The notes beneath the pieces are model-generated. The model was not told where the DNA came from and ran no database searches. It worked only from the letters and a program-made list of their open reading frames with translations. From Scilla litardierei (Eukaryota > Streptophyta > Magnoliopsida > Asparagales > Asparagaceae), in the NCBI GenBank assembly GCA_030789695.1, contig CM061142.1:160768391-160832390 (forward strand): a stretch of DNA of 64,000 bases. The letters are read 5' to 3'. A program made the translations under genes and the position numbers. Of the stretch, positions 47,762 to 57,768 are shown one piece after another. How positions within the stretch are numbered: position 1 is the stretch's first letter; each line of letters begins with the position of its first letter.

Positions 47762-49503
47762 TGTTGGATCCTGTAGATAGCAAACAACACTAGAATGGGG
47801 GTTGAATAATGTTGTATAGAAATAATAGCTTTTCGTTCTTTATAAATCAACACAAAATGAATCCTTCTAATGTTGCCTAAGAAACCAAGTAGAGTGATCT
47901 ACGCTTGGTTCTTAATCAACTCAATGAAACTTCAAATCAAATCAGAGATGAAATACTTCTGGTAGTTGACTCACTATGAACAGTAGTCGACTCCCAGAGG
48001 GAATTTAAGCACAGTCTAGATAGTTAAGCACTTAAAGAAGATATATGAAAATTAGCACAGAAGTATAAATACAAAGCTGATCTTTTGGCAATACATTATA
48101 GAAGAGTTACAATGATATTAAACAAAGATTAATTTGCAAGTGAAATAAGAAATGCACACAAAGAGACGCACACAGAAATAACAATCGCAGACACAAGGAT
48201 TTTTATCCTGGTTCCCCACAACTTTTGGGTACGTCCAGTCCCCGACCAATCCGGTACGAGATTTTCCACTATCTGCCTTGGCAAATACAAATACCTAACT
48301 TCACTCGTTAGGATTTCCAACGACCTAGTCTTGACCAGGATTTCCAACCTGCAACACCTAGACTTGTCTAGGGTTCCAACAACAACACAATAAAATTGAT
48401 ATCTAATTCACCACAATAAGTTGATGGAGATTGGTTTTACACCCAGATTCTATAGCCAAATAGTAATAGACGAAATTACGTGTAGTGGCTTGATAGAATA
48501 AGATTCTAGATTACACAAAGATACGAATGAATTCTTTGTGATCTAGATCTAATGTTTTTCAAAAATCCTTTAAAAAATCAAGAGAAAAGTAATACGGATT
48601 TGAAAAACAGTTAGCCAATAAAACGAGATTATGATCTTCAGAAAATAATAACAGAATTGTAAGATCAAGAATAAAACAGAATTGGCTAAAGAGAGAATGA
48701 GAGCGTTAGAACTTTAGAGCGTTTGCACGAGAGAATTTGAATTCAATAGTTGTTGTGTTTTTCTTAATGAAAATGGTCCTCTATTTATAGGAGAAATCTG
48801 AGAATTTGAAATTCAAATTACTTTGACTTTTGTCCCAAAAATCATGGGAGAAAATTACTCAAAGATATTTCAAAATCAAGTCAAAACGTCAAACTTCGAC
48901 AGCTGGTAGTCGACTCCCTAGGAGTGGTAGTCGACTCCCAGTGTGTTTCAGGAAATCTGGATTCTCAGCTGGTAGTCGACTCCCTACCTTTGGTAGTCGA
49001 CTCCCACAGGAGTTTTTCCTGCGACACAACTAGTCAAATAAGTAGCTAACTCCAGGGTGTAGTGGAGTTTCACTACGGAATTACAAAACGACTAGCAAAA
49101 GCTCTCAAAATCCTTTTTTGAAAATGATTTAAAAGATATTCAAAACATTTTAAAATCATTTGTGTGTGTGTGATTGTCTATACGATTTGGCTTTAACAAT
49201 ACCCTAAAAAGACACAACACACTCACTATAGACTAGGACACGTCTTCGGAAGCTTGATCAATTGATGGAGTAGATGTGAGCTTCAATTGGGCTTCTTGTT
49301 CTATTTGAGCTTTGAGCTTCATCATTTAATATTGGCAACGTTCGTCCTTGTCTTTGAGCGTAGATTGCGCTTTTTTGAGTATGAATAAAGCTTTTCATTT
49401 GTCGCATATCCTGCACACTTAATTGTAGTGTAGTTAGTACATTAAGCTTCATTTGGTGTGCTCATCATCAAAATCACTTGGGGGTGGAATTCAATTTCCA
49501 TCA
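47762..49503 (-). repeat. Element 6 3' LTR
   Basis: 1742 bp, closely similar to 53505-55236. It contains AGTCGACT octamer pairs at 47964/47985, 48908/48929 and 48974/48995. The - strand TATA box is at 48784-48789. Confidence 0.9.
48784..49002 (-). promoter_or_regulatory. LTR promoter: TATA box with paired AGTCGACT octamers upstream
   Basis: TATAAA on - at 48784-48789. Upstream of it (higher coordinates) are two pairs of the perfect palindrome AGTCGACT at 48908-48915/48929-48936 and 48974-48981/48995-49002. Each pair is exactly 21 bp start to start, with unrelated spacer bases between (13 nt). The same layout in the other LTR is 54643/54664 and 54709/54730, with TATA at 54519-54524. Confidence 0.75.
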
Positions 49504-49927
49504 CTCTCCCCCTTTTGATGATGACACCCAAATGAAAAAATGAAGTAAGTTGAAAAATGAGAATACATGAAAAGTATACTTACTCCCCCTACTTTGATGC
49601 GGTTCTCCCCCTGCATCGAAGCCATTAGCAAAACAATACAATACATATGATTTCATTTTTGCATTTCATATTTTTCTCCCCCTTGTCATCACCAAAAAGT
49701 AATTCAATGACAAAGAATTATAACATATGAATCATAATATAATTAGGTGGGGAATTCAATTTTCTATTCCTGCAAGAGAGATGTTAGTTATAAGAGCAAC
49801 TAATATATTGCATAATAGATAAGTTCATAATAGCAAGCATCACACAATTAAAGAGTTATTACAAACCATAAGTTCGAAATCATAGTTTTAGGAACCATTG
49901 TTTGAAAACCATTGTTTTTAAGAAAAG
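49504..49927 (-). other. 3' non-coding region of element 6 with serial polypurine tracts
   Basis: CATCAAAAGGGGGAGAG (- strand) abuts the LTR at 49504-49520. Further G-rich tracts occur at about 49583-49590, 49604-49612 and 49675-49685. The rest is AT-rich and non-coding. Confidence 0.65.
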
Positions 49928-51115
49928 CTAAGGATGACCACCGTTCTTCTTCAGTTCCTTGATCTCATCAAGGATCATGACCAGTGTGTCCTCCGTCATT
50001 TTGTTGCTTTTCACAATGAGCTCTTTGAGGTCGTCCACCTTTTTGTTAAGGTCTTCAACCCCTTTTTCCTGTGATATCTTCAATTTCCCAATTTTTTTCA
50101 GAAGCATCTCTTGAAGTTCAAAGATATATGCCGGTGCTTCTTCTTCTTCTTCTTCACTTCCTTTTTTCTCTTCTCCTTCTTCTTCTTCCTCTGAATCTGA
50201 AACAACAATTTTCTGACCTCTCCTGGAGGATGATGATCCTCCTTCAGCTGCAAGTTTTTCTTCGGGAATGTTCTCATCAAGATCATGGTGTAGATTCATT
50301 CTTCCAAGAGCATGAACATCAAAAACTCGAGCCGGTTCTAGAATTGTGGTTTCATGATCCAAAGGCACATTATAACTAACAAACAAGATTGTGAGATAAT
50401 GTCCATGAGCTAAGGTGGATGAGGGTCTATCAAAATAAGCTGAAGCAAGAATAGAGTCCATGATGACTTTGGCCCAATTGATGTGGATGTTCCCTAACAT
50501 AGCATAGATACATTTGGCCTGCTTCTCAGATAGGATAGAATGACTTCCAGATTTTTGAGTGATGTTGTATGATAATATATTTGCCAGAATTCTTGTCGGA
50601 TAGCGAAGATCGCTACAGGGAAGTTTAGTCTGAAAATGCCTTCCTGGCAAATACATTCTCTCTAAAACACTTCCTTCAGTCATTTCTATTTTATCCAGCA
50701 ACATGCCAGAATAAGGAATTCCTAGGGCTTCTCCAAGTGATTTAACGGTAATGGCAAGTTTTGTATCAAGAACTTTGGTGACAAATCGGTTTTTAGCAAG
50801 ATCGTAATCCATATTAGCATAAAATAGGTGCACAAGCCTGGGATAGCAGAGATAAGTGTTTTCAGAGGAAAATAGGTTGGCCAAGTTCTTAAAATCTAGT
50901 AAGCTATCAATGCCATAGTTTACTACATCATTAAGCTTAACAAATCTTTCATGAAGGATGGGTTTCTTAGAGATTTTAACGAAGTGTTCATATGTGGTGC
51001 TCCTAAACAGATAAGGTAGGATAGTTTCTTCCTCAGAAGCAGATTCAGATGAGATTTTTCTTTTTTGGAAAATATTCCTTGATATGCATCTAGATAGAGT
51101 AAAAACAAAAGAGTT
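49928..51115 (-). CDS. ATHILA ORF-1-like extra protein of element 6, start unclear
   Basis: The frame is open from 51115 (just after an in-frame TAA) to 49928, but I see no ATG at its beginning. The first codons run IFQKRKISSESASEEETI. The domain (YLCYPRLVHLFYANMDYDL, VKSLGEALGIPYSG, SEKQAKCIYAMLGNIHINWA, LAHGHYLTILFVSYNV) fits the plant ATHILA ORF-1 / putative transposon protein pattern and parallels the extra ORF in element 3. The C-terminus has a Ser/Arg stretch, an acidic run (SDSEEEEEGEEKKGSEEEEE) and a coiled coil. Function is unknown. A leader intron is possible: CAAG/GTAAAA near 51180 and TATCTAG/ATG near 51098 on the - strand. Confidence 0.6.
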   Translation of the reverse strand, partial: NSFVFTLSRCISRNIFQKRKISSESASEEETILPYLFRSTTYEHFVKISKKPILHERFVKLNDVVNYGIDSLLDFKNLANLFSSENTYLCYPRLVHLFYANMDYDLAKNRFVTKVLDTKLAITVKSLGEALGIPYSGMLLDKIEMTEGSVLERMYLPGRHFQTKLPCSDLRYPTRILANILSYNITQKSGSHSILSEKQAKCIYAMLGNIHINWAKVIMDSILASAYFDRPSSTLAHGHYLTILFVSYNVPLDHETTILEPARVFDVHALGRMNLHHDLDENIPEEKLAAEGGSSSSRRGQKIVVSDSEEEEEGEEKKGSEEEEEEAPAYIFELQEMLLKKIGKLKISQEKGVEDLNKKVDDLKELIVKSNKMTEDTLVMILDEIKELKKNGGHP

Positions 51116-51269
51116 TTACAATACTAGATAATCAAGTAAATCAAGAAGTAAAAATTATGAAGTAAAAAAGTTTTTACCTTGAGTAAACTTGAGAAAGAGA
51201 TGAAGTTGGAAGAGCTCCAAGCAACCCAAAGCACCAAAAAAATTTCAAGAGAAAGATGGGAATGTGGTA

Positions 51270-51520
51270 GTCGGCTACCCTAGGGTTTCTCTTGGGGGTT
51301 TTTAACATAGGATGAAAGATGGTGAAGAATAAGGGCCTTAGGATCAAGGGATGGATGGTTAGGATAGAGTTTTAGCTTATTGGGTATAAGTTGCCTTTGT
51401 GGATATGAATACATAAACTCTATAGAACCCAATAAGAGTTAGTCAAAAAACAAACCCAGAAGTCCGCATACGCACTGGTAGTCGACTCCCTCATGTAGGT
51501 AGTCGACTCCCTACTGGGTT
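51270..51520 (-). promoter_or_regulatory. Internal copy of the LTR octamer pair upstream of the extra ORF
   Basis: AGTCGACT at 51480-51487 and 51501-51508, again exactly 21 bp apart, plus a degenerate GTAGTCGGCTACC near 51273. The telo-box-like AAACCCTAG follows on the - strand near 51290. No clear TATA box is visible between the pair and the ORF. TTAAAAA near 51300 is a weak candidate. Confidence 0.55.
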
Positions 51521-51939
51521 GAGTTGTTTTCTCTTCCCGAGGGGTTTTTAATCCAAGTTTGAGTGCGATTTCTGAACACGAAATTTTTAAAATATAACAT
51601 AAACATATAAAAGTCAAAAAAAAAATTTAAATAAATTTATTCATTTATATTTAGCAAAAAAAATGATTAAGTCGTAAAAGAGCGCTTTTGATGCTGATCC
51701 AGTTATCAATCGTTTGGATCTTGATTTCTCCTCTTTGTTTCTTTAGAGTACCTGAAAAAAATAAACGTTTATGGTACTCTTTGGCTTTTGAGTCCGAGGA
51801 GTTAGTCTTTAGGAAGCCAAACCCAGTATGGTTTAGTTCCTTCATGAACAACATATTTATAATTTCTGTTTAAATGAATTTGTTGAACAAAGTCTGTAAC
51901 GTACCTTTTCTTTCATTGATCAGACAATTTCTTTGGTAT

Positions 51940-53475
51940 CTAGATGCTCAAAAAATTATCATTAGAATGATGCATCCTAGTATGCTTAACCCGTTTCTTG
52001 GTATGATATGAATCATAATCGAGTCCGGTTTTGCTAGATGAGGCTTTTTGATCATTTATTATATTATCTAGCTTCCCTTTTCCTTTATTGAAATTCTCAA
52101 TAATTTTCATTGTAGCATCGTATTTATCTTTGACAGATACGAGAAGATTATTCAGATTCTCAACCTTTTCATTTACCGATAAGATATCTTTTTGCAGAGA
52201 ATCATTCTTTTCTTTAAGGAGACTATTTTCTTTAATGATTTCTTCTTTTTCCTTAGTATACTTTTTAATATTTCTAAGTGTTCTTCTATGTTCTTTTATG
52301 AGCTTTTCATGCATTTTGCATAGCTCCTTATATGCTCCCCTATAATCCATGTCTTCATCATCACTTGATGACGAATCATTGTCGCTAGATGAATCATGAT
52401 GCGAGCTTACCGTAGAGGATGTGGATGCCATGAAGCACATGTGTGCTGTTTCTCTTCTTTCATCATTATCTTCTGCTAAGGATTCATCGGATGAGGAATC
52501 GTCGCTCTGGTCGAAGGCTGCGTAAGCTTCCTTCTTTGGTCGTCGGAATTTGTTTCTTCCATTGTTTCGCTTTTCATTATTGTCTCTGTTCTTCCCACGA
52601 TATCTGGAATCACGATTGTTTCTCTCCAATGGACAGTCTCTCTTGACGTGCCCTGGTTTATTGTAACCAAAACAAATAATACCGTTAGTAGGTCTAAAAG
52701 AGCGTTTTCCATACTTACTTGTGATGAACTCTTTAAAGTTCTTTGAGATGAAGGCGATATGGTCTTCTTTGTCCGTGTAATCGGAATCTTCCTCTTGGGA
52801 TTTGAACGCGAGATTCTTCTGCTTTGGTTTTTCTTCGATCTTCTTATCTTCTTCAAGTTCAATCTCATATGCCATGAGATTTCCCATTAGCTCTTCGATG
52901 GTGAGGTCTTTTACGTTATGAGCTTCTCGAATGGCAGTTGTCTTTCCCTTCCACTCGGGTCGGAGGGATCTTAGTATCTCCATTACCTGTTCGTATTCGG
53001 AACGTTTCTTTCCTAATCCTGTAAGCTCATTTGTAATATTAGTAAAACGAGTATTCACATCGGTGATACTCTCTCCTTCTTCCATTTTGAAAGATTCGAA
53101 TTTTGAATGTAAAACGTTTATGCGGGATTCCTTTACCTTTTCAGTTCCTTCGTGACTTACCTGAAGAATGTGCCATGTTTGGTGTGCTGTCTCACATTGA
53201 GAGACTCGATTGAACTCATTTCCTGTTACAGCGCAAAATAGTGCATTCATTGCTTTTTCATTGAGATTAGTTCTCTTCTTGTCGTCGACAGACCATTTCC
53301 CAAACTCAACGTCGGTAGGTGCGATGTACGGGACTTTAGTAACTGTCCAAGCTTCAATGTCCAATGACACTAGGTGAGTCTTCATTCGGATCTTTCAGCT
53401 TGCATAGTTAGTTCCGTTGAACAGTGGTGGTCACATGATATTCAATCCTTCAGAATGGAAAGATGTTGACGCCAT
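51940..53475 (-). pseudogene. Copia Gag of element 6
   Basis: The likely start is ATG 53475 (MASTSFHSEGLNIM). TGA stops occur at codons 15 (53431-53433) and 27 (53395-53397), at the conserved Arg of RPP and Trp of YAxWKIRM, so both fit single C-to-T or G-to-A changes. The remaining 481 codons from 53385 are open: gag core (FNRVSQCETAHQTWHILQVS, GESITDVNTRFTNITNEL), knuckle CFGYNKPGHVKRDC with Tyr for the second Cys, a basic stretch, an acidic Ser/Asp-rich part (SSHHDSSSDNDSSSSDDEDM) and a C-terminal coiled coil. No pol follows. Confidence 0.82.
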
Positions 53476-53491
53476 CACTTTTGTAGCCTTA

Positions 53492-53502
53492 CTCCGATAC
53501 CA
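53492..53502 (-). promoter_or_regulatory. Primer binding site of element 6
   Basis: TGGTATCGGAG on the - strand, two bases inside the 5' LTR. One change from the tRNA-Met complement TGGTATCAGAG. Confidence 0.75.
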
Positions 53503-53504
53503 AG

Positions 53505-55236
53505 TGTTGGATCCTGTAGATGGCAAACAACACTAGAAGGGGGTGTTGAATAGTGTTGAACAGAAATAATATCTTTTCGTTCTTTATAAATCAACACAAA
53601 ACGAATCCTTCTAATGTTGCCTAAGAAACCAAGTAGAGTGATCTACGCTTGGTTCTTAATAAACTCAATGAAACTTCAAATCAAATCAGAAACGAAATAC
53701 TTCTAGTAGTTGACTCCCTATGAACAGTAGTCGACTCCCAGAAGGAATTTAAGCACAGTTTAGATAGTTAAGCACTTAAAGATGATATATGAAAATTTGC
53801 ACAGAAGTATAAATACAAAGCTGATCTTTTGGCAATATATTAAAGAAGAGTTACAATGATATTAAACAAAGATTAATTTGCAAGTTAAATAAGAAATGCA
53901 CACAAAGAGAAGCACACAGAAATAGCAATCGCAGACACAAGGATTTTTATCCTAGTTCCCCACAACTTTTGGGTACGTCCAGTCCCCGACCAATCCGGTA
54001 CGAGATTTTCCACTATCTGCCTTGGCAAATACAAATACCTAACTTCACTCGTTAGGATTTCCAACGACCTAGTCTTGACCAGGATTTCCAACCTGCAACA
54101 CCTAGACTTGTCTAGGGTTCCAACAATAACACAATAAAATTGATATCCAATTCACCACAATATGGAGATTTGTTTTACACCCAGATTCTATAGCTAAATA
54201 GTAATAGACGAAATTACGTGTAGTGGCTTGATAGAATAAGATTCTAGATCACACAAAGATACGAATGAATTCTTTGTGATCTAGATCTAATATTTTTCAA
54301 AAATCCTTTAAATAAAAATCAAGATAATACGGATTTGAAAAACAGTTAGCCAATAAAACGAGATTATGATCTTCAGAAAATAATAACAGAATTGCAAGAT
54401 CAAGAATAAAACAGAATTGGCTAAAAAGAGAATGAGAGCGTTAGAACTTTAGAGCGTTTGCACGAGAGAATTTGAATTCAATAGTTGTTGTGTTTTTCTC
54501 AATAAAAATGGTCCTCTATTTATAGGAGATATCTGAGAATTTGAAATTCAAATTACTTTGACTTTTCTCCCAAAAATCATGGGAGAAAATTACTCAAATA
54601 TATTTCAAAATCAAGTCAAAACGTCAAACTTCGACAGCTGGTAGTCGACTCCCTAGGAGTGGTAGTCGACTCCCAGTGTGTTTCAGGAAATCTTGATTCT
54701 CAGTTGGTAGTCGACTCCCTACCTTTGGTAGTCGACTCCCAGAGGAGTTTTTCCTGCGACACAACTAGTCAAATAAGTAGCTAACTCCAGGGTGTAATGG
54801 AGTTTCACTACGGAATTACAAAAAGACTAGCGAAAGCTCTGAAAATCCTTTTTGAAAATGATTTAAAAGATATTCAAAACATTTTAAAATCATTTGTGTG
54901 TGTGTGATTGTCTATACGATTTAGCTTTAACAATACCATAAAAAGACACAATACACTCACTATAGACTAGGACACGTCTTCGGAAGCTTGATCAATTGAT
55001 GGAGTAGATGTGAGCTTCAATTGAGCTTCTTGTTCTATTTGAGCTTTGATGTTCATCATTTGATCTTGGCAACGTTCGTCCTTGTCTTTGAGCGTAGATT
55101 GCGCATTTTTGAGTATGAATAAAGCTTTTCACTTGTCGCATATCCTGCACACTTAATTGTAGTGTAGTTAGTATACTAAGCTTCATTTGGTGTGCTCATC
55201 ATCAAAATCACTTGGGGTGGAATTCAATTTCCATCA
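53505..55236 (-). repeat. Element 6 5' LTR
   Basis: 1732 bp. Octamer pairs are at 53708/53729, 54643/54664 and 54709/54730, all 21 bp apart. TATA on - is at 54519-54524. Confidence 0.9.
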
Positions 55237-57768
55237 AACGGTGCAGTAAAGTAAAACGTGACAGGCAGTAGCCGCAACGTGTACTACCAGCTACGGGACT
55301 AAATTAGACGGGACAGAACAAGACAAGAAGTATCGTGTGTTTCACAAAGGTTCACGCCTTTTGGTCTGTACCGAGGAAACGCTCAACCCAAGTACACGGG
55401 GCAATACAAGACAAGAAGTGTGTCACTAAGGTTCACGCCTTTCGGTCTGTACCGAGGGAACGCTCAACCTAGTGCATGGGACAAGACAAGACAAGAAGTG
55501 TGTCACTAAGGTTCACGCCTTTCGGTCTGTACAGAGGAAACGCTCAACCTTGTGCACGGGACAAGACAAGAGAAGAAGTGTGTCACTAATGTTCATGCCT
55601 TTCTGCCTGTACCGAGGAAACGCTCAACCTAGTGCACAACTTGAGACAAGACAAGACTGAGGGTGACAAGAGAGATTCACGCCTTTCGGTTTGTGGGTGG
55701 CCAAACCCGCCAAGCCGAGGGAACGCTCAACCTTTCTCCACTCAAAGTGCTCAAGACAAGACAACCAGAGATCACCCTCGCATGGATGGAACCTGAAACG
55801 TCCATAGGATTTTGTGACATGACATGACAGGGTTGAGGAGATGTTCATTCTAGGGTGTCCACATGCACACACACACAGAATAACCCTAAGGTGTCAGTTG
55901 TTGTTGTTGTTGTGCTTAGACTTCGTCGTCAAGTCTAAGCTGTCAAGGGGGTTCCCGGACGCTATCATTTCACGTCCGGTTCTCTTTAAATGTACTCTAA
56001 CATTCTACAAAGGAGATGGCCTAGGCCGTAAGAGTACAAGTGTAAACACTTGCCTGCGAAGGCGAGTGAGTCGTCGGTCCGGATCGTCTCGTCGAAGCAT
56101 CGCGTCGGCGATGGTCCGTCTTTTGACGTCGTTCAAAAAGCGGATGTCAGGTCTGAACGGTGATGCGTCGGTGTCGTCTGTAACTCCTTGCTATAGGTAG
56201 AGCAGTGAGGCACCTTTGGACAGTGAGGTGGAGACACGAAAACAGCGAGCAAGTGGAGATCTTCCTACCGTTGCGTGTAGCGCAACAGATCTTCACGATG
56301 GCGGCGACGCCGGGTAAAAATATGTTGGTACGGCGACGCACGTGAACTCGAAGGGTCCAAGGGGACTGTTGGTGATTGAAGTAGGATCAGTGGGAGTTAC
56401 TCGGCATGGTGGGTGGCTGACGGCGTGAGCGTACAGCGGTGGGTGGTCGTGAGAAGTCGAAGAGGACAGATTCGTGCAATGGTCGTTGTCGCACGTCTCA
56501 GCAGAAAACCAGCGATGAAAAGAATCAAAGGAAAATTGTAGTAGCTAAAGGACTTCAAGAGGAAGCCAACGGTGGTAGAGTGGTCTCTGGAAGTGTTCAG
56601 AGGTGGCCGTGCGCTGGTGTTGAAGATCAACGCATAGATCTGTCAAAAACAGCCAATATGGCTTATTTTGACGAGTTTTTGAGGCGATCAAGATGAGAGA
56701 ATGAGCAAGGAGGGATGCAGTTGATAGGGAGACTCGAGAGGATTCCAACGGTGGTAGGATGGTCGTCGTCGATGCCGGAGGTGGCCGGGCGACGGGTTTT
56801 TCCGGCGATGGCGCAGATTTGCCAAAACTACTGTTAAGGCGAGTTCGAGAGGTGTTTCGAGGTGGTAGAGATGAGAGAAGAGGGTAAGGGGAGTTGGAGA
56901 TGATCGGAGGGTCAAAGAGGAGTTGAATGGAGGTGGTGGTCGCCGGCAGCGGCGATGAACGGCCGACGGGCGCCCGTTTCTCCGGCGATGGGTTCACGGC
57001 TACTTAGGATTCGGCCAAGGGGTTATTCTCTTGGGTTTTGAGGCTCTTTGGGAGGAGGAGAGGGAGGAGATGATGGTGGAGGAGCTGGTGGTCAAAGAGA
57101 GGAGGCTAGGAGCTGCCGTCGGTGGCCGGAGGAGGAGCACGGAGGCGACCAAGGGCTGTTACGTGGGATTTGATCAGTTTCGGCCTGGTGTTAGTTTTGA
57201 AGAGATGAGTTTTTCTATTTGCATTTTAAAGAGGGGTATAAATAATGGTGACTAGGAGAGAGAGTGAGTGAGGGGGTGTACAAAGTGGAGAAGTATTGGT
57301 GAGGGTAGTGGAAAAATCAAATCTCATGATACGTACTAATCCCATGAGATTTGATTAGCAACAGAATTTTGGATTTGATTTGGGCTTAATGGGCTTGGGT
57401 TTTGATTAGCGATTTGAGTCGACTAGGAGTGTCAGAAAAATACGAAAAAAATATGGGGACGACCGTGACGAAGAGAGGCTCGGGGATACGGTGCTCAATC
57501 ACGCATTTGGTCCATGGAAAACAAACAAAAAAATAAAAGATCCGGTGAACAAGCCTAAAGCTACGACGACTCAGCAATCAAACTCGATTTGTGGGAGTAC
57601 GACCCGTGAAATGACGTTCACTAAAAATCCCAAAAATAACTACTCTTCCTTACTGTCACAATGACATATCACATCATATAGTCCGGATCCAAGAAGAGTC
57701 AAATAAAATACGCGTACGAAAAGAGCGTACACGCAGAAAATACATAAGGCCGGAAAGCGACCGTTACA
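55237..57768 (-). other. Remainder of solo LTR element 5, with 80-bp tandem repeats
   Basis: About 4.5 copies of an 80-bp unit (GTGTGTCACTAAGGTTCACG, CCTTTCGGTCTGTACCGAGG, AAACGCTCAACCTAGTGCA, GGGACAAGACAAGACAAGAA) span about 55325-55760. From 56000 to 57230 the - strand is rich in CCGCC/CCACC-type sequence with open but unconvincing frames, typical of transcribed parts of long plant gypsy LTRs. ATTTATACCCC on - near 57230-57241 is a possible TATA region. The edge 57700-57768 carries the LTR start (- strand). Confidence 0.55.

Larger units (their letters stand above)
47762..55236 (-). mobile_element. Element 6: SIRE-like copia element with gag and an extra ORF only
   Basis: Starts TGTTGGATCCTG, ends TTTCCATCA. 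LTRs are 1742 and 1732 bp. The flanks read AAACG on the left (47757-47761) and AACG on the right (55237-55240), or AAACG if the terminal A is counted. On the - strand the order is LTR, PBS, gag, a motif-bearing spacer, an ATHILA ORF-1-like ORF, polypurine tracts, LTR. Protease, integrase, RT and RNase H are all missing, so it would move only with borrowed enzymes. Confidence 0.85.
47139..57768 (-). mobile_element. Element 5: solo LTR of a Tekay/Del-like family, split by element 6
   Basis: Starts TGTCACACCCCGCTTCC and ends GACCGTTACA. On the - strand this is TGTAACGGTC..GGGGTGTGACA, closely resembling the ends of the element 4 LTR (TGTAACGACC..GGGGCGTGACA), and CACGCTTCGCCTCC is also shared. 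The flanks AAGGG (47134-47138) and ATGGG (57769-57773) are a 5-bp TSD with one difference. Without element 6 it is about 3.15 kb, one LTR long, with no second LTR, PBS or polypurine tract, so it is best read as a solo LTR left by LTR-LTR recombination. Confidence 0.75.

Noticed and set aside
49928..51115. A true retroviral-type envelope gene in element 6 (and element 3)
   Set aside because: No signal peptide, membrane segment or cleavage site is visible. The proteins fit the plant ATHILA ORF-1-like pattern with acidic or Pro-rich tails, so I do not call them envelope.
56397..57255. Open frames on both strands in the solo LTR
   Set aside because: Low-complexity Pro/Ser or Gly/Glu sequence within an LTR and mutually overlapping. 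No domain.
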